5,319 bases of DNA from contig JAQTXY010000168.1 of the NCBI GenBank assembly GCA_028688535.1, positions 1 through 5,319 on the forward strand, read 5' to 3'. The stretch is from Methanothrix sp. GTDB taxonomy: Archaea > Halobacteriota > Methanosarcinia > Methanotrichales > Methanotrichaceae. A program made the translations under genes and the position numbers. Below are positions 1-5,319 of this stretch, piece after piece (the stretch's first letter is position 1; each line of letters starts with the position of its first letter). The notes below the pieces were generated by a model that was not told the DNA's origin, did no database searches, and saw only the letters and a program-made list of their open reading frames with translations.

Positions 1-30
1 AAAATCTAATTTATGAAGCACACTCTATGC

Positions 31-40
31 TATTTATACA
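31..40 (+). promoter_or_regulatory. Candidate archaeal TATA box for the phosphorylase gene
   Basis: TATTTATACA resembles the archaeal TATA consensus. A start of transcription about 25 bases downstream, near 60, would leave a leader of roughly 140 bases before Met201, or about 27 bases before the alternative Met87. A second, weaker A/T stretch (AATTTAATAT, about 79-88) could serve instead. The window begins only 30 bases upstream, so the wider context cannot be judged. Confidence 0.35.
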
Positions 41-200
41 TTTTGAAATACTTGGACTTATCGCTTCTCAACGGCAACAATTTAATATGATTGCAATCCA
101 GAAAGAAGTCAGCATCATCTATGATCGCAAAGAGACGTTCCTGGCACTGAGCACTGCCAATAGATCTAACTGCAATGAGTTACATAATTTTCTGATAAGT

Positions 201-2708
201 ATGAATACACGATCCATATTCCAAAGGGCGCTTCCCCATGGCCTGGAAGAATTGTATGATCTGGCCCTGGATCTGCGCTGGACCGGCAGCCAAATGACTG
301 ACCTTATCTGGAAGATGTTGGACCCCGAAGCGTGGGAGATCACCAACAATCCCTATTTGATACTGGAAAATGTTTCTGAAGAGAAGCTGATGAAAGCTGC
401 CAAAGACGAAGATATCAAAACAGAGCTGGCTTCCATACTCAGGAAAAGGAAGTCTCTGGAGGATGAAATCAGCTGGTTTGATAAAAATAGCAGAAACCGC
501 GATATCGGGACAGTCGCCTATTTCAGCATGGAGTTTGGACTGAGCGAGGCCTTGCCAATTTATTCAGGTGGCTTAGGGATCCTGGCTGGCGACTTTCTCA
601 AGACTGCCAGCGATATGGGAATTCCTGTGGTTGGTGTGGGACTGCTTTACCAACAAGGATATTTTCGGCAGATTCTAGATTACGATGGCTCTCAGATTGA
701 AGCTTATCCCTACAATGACCCGACCAGTCTGCCCATAATTCCTGTGCAAAATAAGGACGGTAGCTGGCTGAGGACAAGGGTTATGCTACCGGGAAGAGAC
801 CTCATCCTCAGGTTGTGGAAGGCCAAAGTAGGAAGAATGGATTTGTATCTCCTTGATTCCAATGATCCCCTCAATACGCCATGGGACCGAGGAATTACCG
901 CCACCCTTTACCCAGCAGGACGGGAGAGGCGTCTAGTGCAGGAGATTGCCCTCGGTATAGGTGGATGGAAAGCCTTGCAAGAGATGGGGATCGATGTCAG
1001 AATCTGTCACCTCAATGAAGGACATGCAGCCTTTCTTGTGCTGGCCAGAGCCTATGACTTCATGAAAAAAACTGGCCTTACTTTTTCGGAGGCCCTATGG
1101 GCTACTCGAGCAGGGAATGTATTCACTACCCATACACCAGTGGCCGCAGGCTTCGATACTTTTCCATTAGCTCTGATCATGCAATATTTGCAGAGATACA
1201 TCGAAAGTTCTGGTGCTACCATGCAACATCTTCTCAAGCAGTTTCATATCGATTCTGAAAGCCCCTTGATTACCGCTCAGATGGCTATGAGGGGATGTTA
1301 CTATGCGAACGGAGTAAGCCAGATTCATGGCCAAGTAAGCAAAGAGATATTCTCACCGATGTATCATCGCTGGCCCTTAAACGAAGTTCCGGTTGACTAT
1401 GTGACCAACGGTGTACACATACCCTCCTGGGATTCACCTGATGCACGCCGATTATGGGAAAATGTACTGCAAGGATACCATCTGTCAGCTCCGGCTGGCA
1501 TGCCCTGGGAAGAAATCTCCAGGATTAGCGATTCCGAGCTATGGCAGTCTAGGATTCAATCCAGGCAATCCATGATTGAATATATAAGGCACCGCCTGGT
1601 CCGACAAGCAAAGGAGCACAACGCTTCGAAAGAGATTGTGGAAAAGGCTGCAGGGGTCCTCGACCCTGAAGTTCTTACCATCGGCTTTGCCCGCAGATTT
1701 GCAGACTACAAGAGACCCACTCTTTTGATACGTAAACCCGATAGGCTAGAGCGAATTCTGCTTGATAATAACAGGCCGGTGCAGCTGGTAATTGCTGGTA
1801 AAGCTCATCCAGAAGATCATCGGGGGAAGGATCTGGTGCGCACCATGGCCCAGTTCGCTTCCAGGGCATCCGTTTCCAATAGAGTGGTCTTTTTGGAGGA
1901 TTATGACATCGCCCTGGCCAGACGCCTTGAGCCTGGCATAGATCTATGGATCAATGTTCCTCGACGCCCCATGGAGGCTTGCGGAACCAGTGGCATGAAA
2001 GTTCTGGTTAACGGAGGCTTGAACCTTTCGGAGCTGGATGGATGGTGGGCTGAGGCCTACTCACCACAGGTGGGCTGGTCTCTGGGAGATGGAATGAAAC
2101 ATGAGGAGCTATCCTGGGATGAAGAGGAGGCTGATCAGCTTTACCGGCTGCTGGAAGAGGAGGTCGTGCCCCTATTCTATGATCGAGATTCAGATAACAT
2201 TCCTAGGGATTGGATCACCAAGGTTAGGAGAAGCATGTCTCAGCTCACACCCAGGTTCAGCAGCCATCGCATGCTAAGGGAATATCTGGAAAAAGCCTAT
2301 CTTCCGGGAGCGTTGGCTTACAGTCGCAGGACTGCGAGAGGGGCTAAATTGGCTTTGGAGCTGGACCGATGGCACTCCAGAGTAGATGAAGTCTGGGAGG
2401 ATCTTAGATTCGGCGAACTTCGAGCTAAAGAAGAGGACAATTCCTGGATATTTGAAGTTGAAGTAAATCTGGGACGCATGGACCCTGGTGATGTGCAGGT
2501 CCAGCTCTATGCGGATCCTGTCGCTGGCGGCGCTGCCTTAAAGAAGATTATGCAAGATAGAGGTGAGAGCGGCAAAATTGATATGAGAGTTTACAGGGCA
2601 GAGATCCCAGCCACCCGCCCTGCTGAGGATTTCACTCCTCGCATCATCCCCTATCACCCAGAGGCAAGCATACCTAGAGAGGCGGTTCACGTGCTCTGGT
2701 ACAAGTAA
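201..2708 (+). CDS. Alpha-glucan (glycogen/starch) phosphorylase, GT35 family, short DUF3417-containing type
   Basis: Cytosolic PLP enzyme that cleaves alpha-1,4-glucans with phosphate, releasing glucose-1-phosphate from stored polysaccharide. From the chosen Met at 201 it has 835 residues, normal for the DUF3417-containing prokaryotic subgroup. Residues about 10-100 match the DUF3417-like N-terminus (LYDLALDLRW...). Then come AYFSMEFGLSEALPIYSGGLG (split over 106-126), CHLNEGHAAF (269-278), FTTHTPVAAGFDTFP (308-322, catalytic-His region), GFARRFADYKRP (495-506), GKAHPEDHRG (533-542) and RPMEACGTSGMK (589-600), where Lys600 should carry PLP. The C-terminal 150 residues include ATRPAEDFTPRIIPYHP, typical of this subgroup. 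The frame stays open upstream to 27, and Met87 (873 residues) is possible, but the extra residues do not resemble the family. No strong Shine-Dalgarno precedes 201, so the start is less certain than the identity. EACGTS, where EASGTS is usual, is a mild substitution. The gene converges on a reductase gene. Confidence 0.93.
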   Translation: MNTRSIFQRALPHGLEELYDLALDLRWTGSQMTDLIWKMLDPEAWEITNNPYLILENVSEEKLMKAAKDEDIKTELASILRKRKSLEDEISWFDKNSRNRDIGTVAYFSMEFGLSEALPIYSGGLGILAGDFLKTASDMGIPVVGVGLLYQQGYFRQILDYDGSQIEAYPYNDPTSLPIIPVQNKDGSWLRTRVMLPGRDLILRLWKAKVGRMDLYLLDSNDPLNTPWDRGITATLYPAGRERRLVQEIALGIGGWKALQEMGIDVRICHLNEGHAAFLVLARAYDFMKKTGLTFSEALWATRAGNVFTTHTPVAAGFDTFPLALIMQYLQRYIESSGATMQHLLKQFHIDSESPLITAQMAMRGCYYANGVSQIHGQVSKEIFSPMYHRWPLNEVPVDYVTNGVHIPSWDSPDARRLWENVLQGYHLSAPAGMPWEEISRISDSELWQSRIQSRQSMIEYIRHRLVRQAKEHNASKEIVEKAAGVLDPEVLTIGFARRFADYKRPTLLIRKPDRLERILLDNNRPVQLVIAGKAHPEDHRGKDLVRTMAQFASRASVSNRVVFLEDYDIALARRLEPGIDLWINVPRRPMEACGTSGMKVLVNGGLNLSELDGWWAEAYSPQVGWSLGDGMKHEELSWDEEEADQLYRLLEEEVVPLFYDRDSDNIPRDWITKVRRSMSQLTPRFSSHRMLREYLEKAYLPGALAYSRRTARGAKLALELDRWHSRVDEVWEDLRFGELRAKEEDNSWIFEVEVNLGRMDPGDVQVQLYADPVAGGAALKKIMQDRGESGKIDMRVYRAEIPATRPAEDFTPRIIPYHPEASIPREAVHVLWYK

Positions 2709-2875
2709 ACTGGCGATATCCTCCGGTCTAGAGCAGATTATCTCTTCCAGAGATACGACCTATTCAGTGGATTTCGCTATTTCAGTCGTCATTTCGCGAA
2801 GTTGCTCGTAGCTGGACATAAGAAGATTATTATGTTTATCATCATACCAAATCCGTGTCTTATGACGGAGTATAT

Positions 2876-3658
2876 CTATGTCGCTGTATAACCTCCATCT
2901 ATCACCAATTCACTTCCAGTAACAAACTTAGCTTCGCTGGAAACGAGGTACAGGACACCATAGGCGATATCTATAGGTTCACCGATATGGCCTATCGGTT
3001 GCATGGAGTCCATATTCTTTTTTATCTCCTCGATGCCTAATCCAGTCTTTTTGGATTGATCTCTGATAAAATTCTGGACCATAGAAGTCCATATGTATCC
3101 CGGATGGATTGAGTTCACACGGATATTATCTTTGGTATAAAGAAGGGCATCAATCTTGGCCATTATCCTTATCGCTGCCTTGGTGGCATGATAAGCTGGC
3201 ACATCTGGTGCACCAACAATACCGTAGATTGACGAAATGTATACTATGTTTCCGCCATTCTCTTTTTGCATATAGGGTACGACATATTTGGTGCAAAGAA
3301 ATGGACCCGTGACATTAACTCTGAATACATTCTCCCATTCTTCTTTTGAATATTCATGAGTTGGCTTGTTAGGCCCAGTTATGCCAGCATTGTTTACCAG
3401 AATATCCAGACGACCATACTTATTGTAGACGGCATCAATAACTTTTTTAACATTTTGTTCATCAGTTATGTCTAAATTGTGATATTCAGCCTTTCCTCCG
3501 GATGAGATAATCTCCTGGGCCACTTTTTCCCCAGCGTCTTCTGTTCTGCCTGTAATAATCGAGATTGCTCCCTCCTTAGCAAGCAACTTTGCCGTAGCCT
3601 CTCCGATCCCACGAGTAGAACCTGTAACGATAGCGACTTTACCTGTTAACAATCCCAT
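2876..3658 (-). CDS. Short-chain dehydrogenase/reductase (classical SDR, FabG-like)
   Basis: A 260-residue NAD(P)(H)-dependent oxidoreductase with one Rossmann domain, the standard length for classical SDRs. Visible motifs are the nucleotide-binding TGSTRGIG (12-19), the conserved Asp63, NNAG (89-92), Asn115, and the catalytic Ser143, Tyr156 and Lys160 (S-x12-Y-x3-K), followed by HPG (186-188). The C-terminal GSELVIDGGYTAT is typical. Arg16 and Arg38, with no Asp at the end of the second strand, favour NADP(H) over NAD(H); this is inferred from family rules. The substrate cannot be read from the sequence. Relatives include 3-oxoacyl-ACP reductases, glucose 1-dehydrogenases and other carbonyl reductases. 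The ATG at 3658 follows a G-rich stretch (GGGGATGGAT, 3673-3664) and a BRE/TATA, so the start is well supported. No signal peptide or membrane segment is seen. It is transcribed toward the phosphorylase and separated from it by 167 bases. Confidence 0.93.
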   Translation of the reverse strand: MGLLTGKVAIVTGSTRGIGEATAKLLAKEGAISIITGRTEDAGEKVAQEIISSGGKAEYHNLDITDEQNVKKVIDAVYNKYGRLDILVNNAGITGPNKPTHEYSKEEWENVFRVNVTGPFLCTKYVVPYMQKENGGNIVYISSIYGIVGAPDVPAYHATKAAIRIMAKIDALLYTKDNIRVNSIHPGYIWTSMVQNFIRDQSKKTGLGIEEIKKNMDSMQPIGHIGEPIDIAYGVLYLVSSEAKFVTGSELVIDGGYTAT

Positions 3659-3696
3659 ACTATATCCATCCCCTTAGAAAATCTATTCTGATGAGA

Positions 3697-3713
3697 CATT
3701 ATAAGCTTTTTTT
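3697..3713 (-). promoter_or_regulatory. BRE/TATA promoter of the SDR gene
   Basis: Read on the minus strand, an A7 run (3713-3707) and a G are followed by CTTATAATG (3705-3697). This fits an archaeal purine-rich BRE plus TATA element. Transcription would begin near 3675, giving a leader of about 17 bases that contains the G-rich ribosome site. The promoter lies between the terminator of the SpoIIAA-like gene and the SDR start, so the reductase is probably transcribed on its own. Confidence 0.55.
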
Positions 3714-3732
3714 GTATAAGAGCTTAACTGCC

Positions 3733-3740
3733 AAAAAAAA
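3733..3740 (-). terminator. Oligo-T terminator after the SpoIIAA-like gene
   Basis: On the minus strand a run of eight T residues (AAAAAAAA on the plus strand) lies 21 bases beyond the stop codon of the SpoIIAA-like gene. Archaeal RNA polymerase terminates at bare oligo-T tracts without a strong hairpin, and none is evident here. The tract is just upstream of the next gene's promoter, as expected for a transcription-unit boundary. Confidence 0.6.
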
Positions 3741-3761
3741 GGATCGCTTGCTATGATACAA

Positions 3762-4118
3762 TCATTCTCGAAGCCAGGTCCACGCTCCTGAGATATCATC
3801 AATTTTAAAAAACTTTGCGTCACGGGCATAGAACGGTTTGGCAAGGTGAGTTATCCATTTCTCCCAGGTCTTATCGCCTACAATGGCCATCTTTTCGATT
3901 TCATGTCGGAATTCCAATCCAAATGATAGATCTGCGAGCCATGCTTCCATTTTTTCCCACTTAAAATCACTCAGGTCAAATAACAAACGAATCTTACCTT
4001 CTTTTTCTATCAGGGCTTTGACTTCAGGCACCATTTTCTCATAGTCAGAAGCGGTAATGGTTCCAATGCATTTAAATCCTATCACATTTCCAGAACTTTT
4101 ATCCAATTTTTCGATCAT
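3762..4118 (-). CDS. SpoIIAA-like (STAS/Sec14-fold) protein
   Basis: A 118-residue soluble protein that I recognise as the SpoIIAA-like family (PF11964 type), whose fold is shared with STAS domains and the Sec14/CRAL-TRIO lipid-binding domain. Family-typical features are the opening MIEKLDKSSGNVIGFKCIG, DYEKMVPEVKALIEKEGKIRLL (about 25-46), then an acidic/aromatic patch (DLSDFKWEKMEAW), FGLEFRHEIEKMAIVGDKTW (66-85), and the end AKFFKIDDISGAWTWLRE. Length matches the family. No transmembrane segment or phosphorylatable anti-sigma-antagonist serine motif can be assigned, so a sporulation role should not be assumed. Its cellular role is unknown; small hydrophobic ligand binding is suggested by the fold only. 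The ATG at 4118 follows GGTGA (4130-4126) at 7 bases, a perfect match to the archaeal anti-Shine-Dalgarno. The 86-residue gene lies 95 bases upstream on the same strand, and a T8 terminator follows. Confidence 0.88.
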   Translation of the reverse strand: MIEKLDKSSGNVIGFKCIGTITASDYEKMVPEVKALIEKEGKIRLLFDLSDFKWEKMEAWLADLSFGLEFRHEIEKMAIVGDKTWEKWITHLAKPFYARDAKFFKIDDISGAWTWLRE

Positions 4119-4167
4119 TCGTCTTTCACCAACCCAAGGCTCAGAGATAAATATCGAGGATTTCGGG

Positions 4168-4175
4168 TTATATTT
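4168..4175 (-). promoter_or_regulatory. Possible TATA box for the SpoIIAA-like gene
   Basis: AAATATAA on the minus strand lies 50-57 bases before the ATG. Transcription from it would begin near 4146 and give a leader of about 27 bases. The preceding CCTC is a poor BRE, and a second A/T stretch (GATATTTATC, about 4157-4148) lies too close to the start codon. Readthrough from the upstream 86-residue gene is an alternative, since no oligo-T terminator separates the two. Confidence 0.35.
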
Positions 4176-4213
4176 GAGGTTGAAGCATTTGGCTTCTCAT
4201 CTCATCTGATAAT

Positions 4214-4474
4214 TCAGATATCCTTGCTGTAGACCTCGATATAATGCTCGATATCTTTACTGAGATTACCATAAGCGCCTGACCCACATGGAAGAGTCGA
4301 GGCTCTTGCCATCTTTAGAAGTTCTACAATAAATTTCCTATCCAAGGGGTTTTCTTCATTGAGTATAATATTATTAAGATATTCGTATATTTCAATACAA
4401 TCTTTCTTTTCGAGTACCATTGACCAAACCCTTCTAATTGTTTGCTTATCGGTATCCAACAATATCATCTCCAA
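4214..4474 (-). CDS. Unrecognised 86-residue protein
   Basis: I do not recognise this protein. It is 86 residues from a TTG at 4474, or 84 from the ATG at 4468. The TTG is preferred because AGGAG (4490-4486) lies 11 bases ahead of it and 17 ahead of the ATG; a GGAG touching the ATG is too close to act. The composition is charged, with acidic and basic residues alternating. The region CIEIYEYLNNIILNEENPLD (about 26-45) and the following FIVELLKMARAS suggest amphipathic helices. A glycine-rich turn CGSGAYGN (63-70) precedes a final helical stretch DIEHYIEVYSKDI. There is no signal peptide, membrane segment or metal-binding cluster. A strong TATA box and a Shine-Dalgarno support a real gene; product function is unknown. 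It is followed on the same strand by the SpoIIAA-like gene after 95 bases and could be cotranscribed with it. Confidence 0.7.
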   Translation of the reverse strand: MEMILLDTDKQTIRRVWSMVLEKKDCIEIYEYLNNIILNEENPLDRKFIVELLKMARASTLPCGSGAYGNLSKDIEHYIEVYSKDI

Positions 4475-4485
4475 GGATATGATAT

Positions 4486-4490
4486 CTCCT
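4486..4490 (-). promoter_or_regulatory. Ribosome binding site that decides the TTG start of the 86-residue gene
   Basis: AGGAG on the minus strand matches the archaeal anti-Shine-Dalgarno. It is 11 bases from the TTG at 4474, slightly long but usable, and 17 bases from the in-frame ATG at 4468, which is too far. An in-frame TGA at 4492-4490 overlaps it and blocks any longer start. Confidence 0.5.
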
Positions 4491-4530
4491 CACAATAAGA
4501 ACGTTTTGATACTCCAATGAATCGCTAATC

Positions 4531-4541
4531 TATTATATAAA
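4531..4541 (-). promoter_or_regulatory. Strong archaeal TATA box for the 86-residue gene
   Basis: TTTATATAATA on the minus strand is close to the ideal archaeal TATA box. Predicted transcription start is about 25 bases downstream, near 4511, giving a leader of roughly 37 bases that carries the AGGAG site. The flank upstream of the box (GAGCTAG) is a mediocre BRE. This is the best promoter in the window and the clearest single hint that the host is archaeal. Confidence 0.65.
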
Positions 4542-4574
4542 CTAGCTCATTTTATGCTCCGTTACATGACCCAT

Positions 4575-4599
4575 CTTTGTTAGTGCCTCACAATCAAAG
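4575..4599. repeat. Imperfect 25-bp dyad upstream of the 86-residue gene promoter
   Basis: The sequence reads CTTTG-N3-GTG-N3-CAC-N3-CAAAG, symmetric about base 4587. The outer 5-base and inner 3-base arms are exact, with a mostly mismatched three-base spacer on each side. It lies 33 bases upstream of the strong TATA box as read on the minus strand, where an activator would bind an archaeal promoter. It could be an operator or the hairpin of an unknown element, and chance cannot be excluded. No oligo-T follows, so it is not an obvious terminator. Confidence 0.3.
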
Positions 4600-4700
4600 G
4601 ACGATGCGTGTTAAAATTCCTGATATTAAGCATAAAATAGTTTATTATCATCAAATTACTTAAATCTTCGCTTTCCGGTCGTGAAAGACTATACAGTTGG

Positions 4701-4710
4701 TATTAAATAT
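4701..4710 (+). promoter_or_regulatory. Possible TATA box of the IS1-like transposase remnant
   Basis: TATTAAATAT on the plus strand would place a transcript start near 4730. That is just before an AAGGGA ribosome site (4734-4739) and the former start codon at 4745. The arrangement suggests the element once carried its own promoter. The left end of the element could not be located. Confidence 0.3.
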
Positions 4711-4744
4711 GTGAGCTTCATATGCTATCCAACAAGGGATAGCA

Positions 4745-5319
4745 ATAGGGAAAAGAGGGCCAAAGCCCAAGTTCAATGACGTAGCTTGTCCCAATACCAA
4801 ATGCTCCTGCTACGGAGTTGCTGGTAAGGGTAACGTTACGAGCAATGGTACATCTAAAATTAAGTCCGGCGTGCAAGTGAGAAAATTTATATGTAGCGCT
4901 TGCGGACTCGAATTCTGTAGTCGGAAGAACACTGTTTTCTATGGTCTGCAAACGAGCCCAGAAAAAATAACGTTAGCATTGGATCTTTCAACCAAAGGCC
5001 TAAGTGTAAATAAAATTGCAGAAGTAGTTAAGGTTTGCCCTGTGACGGTCAGAAAATGGACAGGAAAAGCAGCAAGCCATTGCGAAAAAGTCAATCAACT
5101 CTAACTGGTGTTGAAACTGAGAAAGTCGAAATGGACGAGTTATGGACTTTCGTGGGGAAAAAACGCTGCCCAAGAAAGGCGAGTATGAAGATGAAGGTAC
5201 ATGGATCTGGCTGAGCATGGCTTGTGAATCCCGGTTGCTATTAGCGCATTGTGTGGGACCAAGAACACAGGAGACTGCGAATCAACTTGTGGCTAAAACT
5301 TCAAGACGCCTTGATTCAA
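4745..5319 (+). pseudogene. IS1-family transposase (InsA + InsB' parts), frame-broken and cut by the window edge
   Basis: The coding trace runs in three frames. Frame A (4745-5104, about 119 residues) is the InsA-like part: GKRGPKPKFNDVACPN start, a zinc-ribbon-like C-x4-C (15, 20) and C-x2-C (50, 53), and a helix-turn-helix SVNKIAEVVKVCPVTVRKW. It ends in a premature TAA. Frame B (about 5104-5163) continues with TEKVEMDELWTFVGKK, whose Asp (5134-5136) matches the first catalytic Asp of IS1 InsB (EMDEQW). Frame C (5163 to the edge) gives TLPKKGEYEDEGTW, then WLSMACESRLLLAHCVGPRT, which aligns with the IS1 AHVFGERT region. Each change is a -1 shift. The expected ATG is ATA at 4745, 5 bases after AAGGGA, and there is no other in-frame ATG, GTG or TTG after the TGA at 4712. 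GTG4871 would start inside the zinc ribbon. The remaining catalytic residues and right end lie outside the window. Family assignment is firm; inactivity is likely but programmed frameshifting could explain one break. Confidence 0.85.

Noticed and set aside
2740..2754. Small hairpin ATCTC-N5-GAGAT between the convergent phosphorylase and SDR genes, considered as a shared terminator
   Set aside because: The stem is only 5 bp and no T-run follows on either strand, so it is not supported as a terminator.
2855..3040. Open frame on the plus strand opposite the SDR gene
   Set aside because: It overlaps the C-terminal coding part of a strongly supported SDR gene and has no ribosome site or family resemblance.
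4181..4195. Hairpin GAAGC-N5-GCTTC after the 86-residue gene, considered as a terminator
   Set aside because: The stem is short and is followed by AACC rather than T residues on the minus strand; the region also lies just upstream of a possible TATA box.
4487..4592. Short repeated string CCTCACAAT (about 4488-4496 and 4587-4593 plus flanks), considered as a direct repeat or target-site duplication
   Set aside because: Only about 9 bases are shared, and neither copy marks a recognisable element end; the right end of the IS element is outside the window.
4718..4951. Open frame on the minus strand opposite the transposase
   Set aside because: It lies antisense to the clear InsA-like coding trace and shows no recognisable domain or start signals.
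4871..5104. A free-standing 77-residue gene starting at GTG 4871
   Set aside because: The same frame continues upstream with family-typical residues including the first zinc-ribbon cysteines, so GTG 4871 is internal to the IS1 InsA-like part rather than a true start.

Overview
The window looks like chromosomal DNA from an archaeon, most plausibly a methanogen of the Methanosarcinales (Methanothrix/Methanosaeta-like). This is an inference from three things: TATA-like boxes about 25 bases ahead of plausible transcript starts, with purine-rich or A-rich BRE-like flanks; GGTGA/AGGAG Shine-Dalgarno matches and a bare oligo-T terminator; and an IS1-type transposase resembling those I know from methanogens. 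No gene here fixes the species, and no RNA gene, CRISPR array or origin was seen.

Layout. (1) About 201-2708, plus strand: a complete alpha-glucan (glycogen/starch) phosphorylase of the short GT35 type, with an N-terminal DUF3417-like region and the PLP lysine motif. (2) 2876-3658, minus strand, convergent with the phosphorylase: a classical NADP(H)-type short-chain dehydrogenase/reductase with all catalytic residues and its own BRE/TATA. The 167 bases between the two stop codons hold only weak hairpins and a doubtful micro-frame. (3) 3762-4118, minus strand: a 118-residue SpoIIAA-like (STAS/Sec14-fold) protein, followed by a T8 terminator. (4) 4214-4474, minus strand: an unrecognised 86-residue protein behind a very good TATA box and an AGGAG site, probably starting at TTG. 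(5) 4475-4744: a promoter region with an imperfect 25-bp dyad. (6) 4745 to the right edge, plus strand: a decayed IS1-family transposase gene with an apparently lost start codon and two -1 frame breaks. The window cuts it off before its right end.

The genes do not form an obvious pathway. The phosphorylase releases glucose-1-phosphate from storage glucan. The reductase, the SpoIIAA-like protein and the 86-residue protein each appear to have their own promoter, so they are neighbours rather than a proven operon. I found no convincing new system. The points most worth following are the nature of the frame breaks in the IS1 gene, the orphan 86-residue gene with the dyad upstream, and the true start of the phosphorylase.
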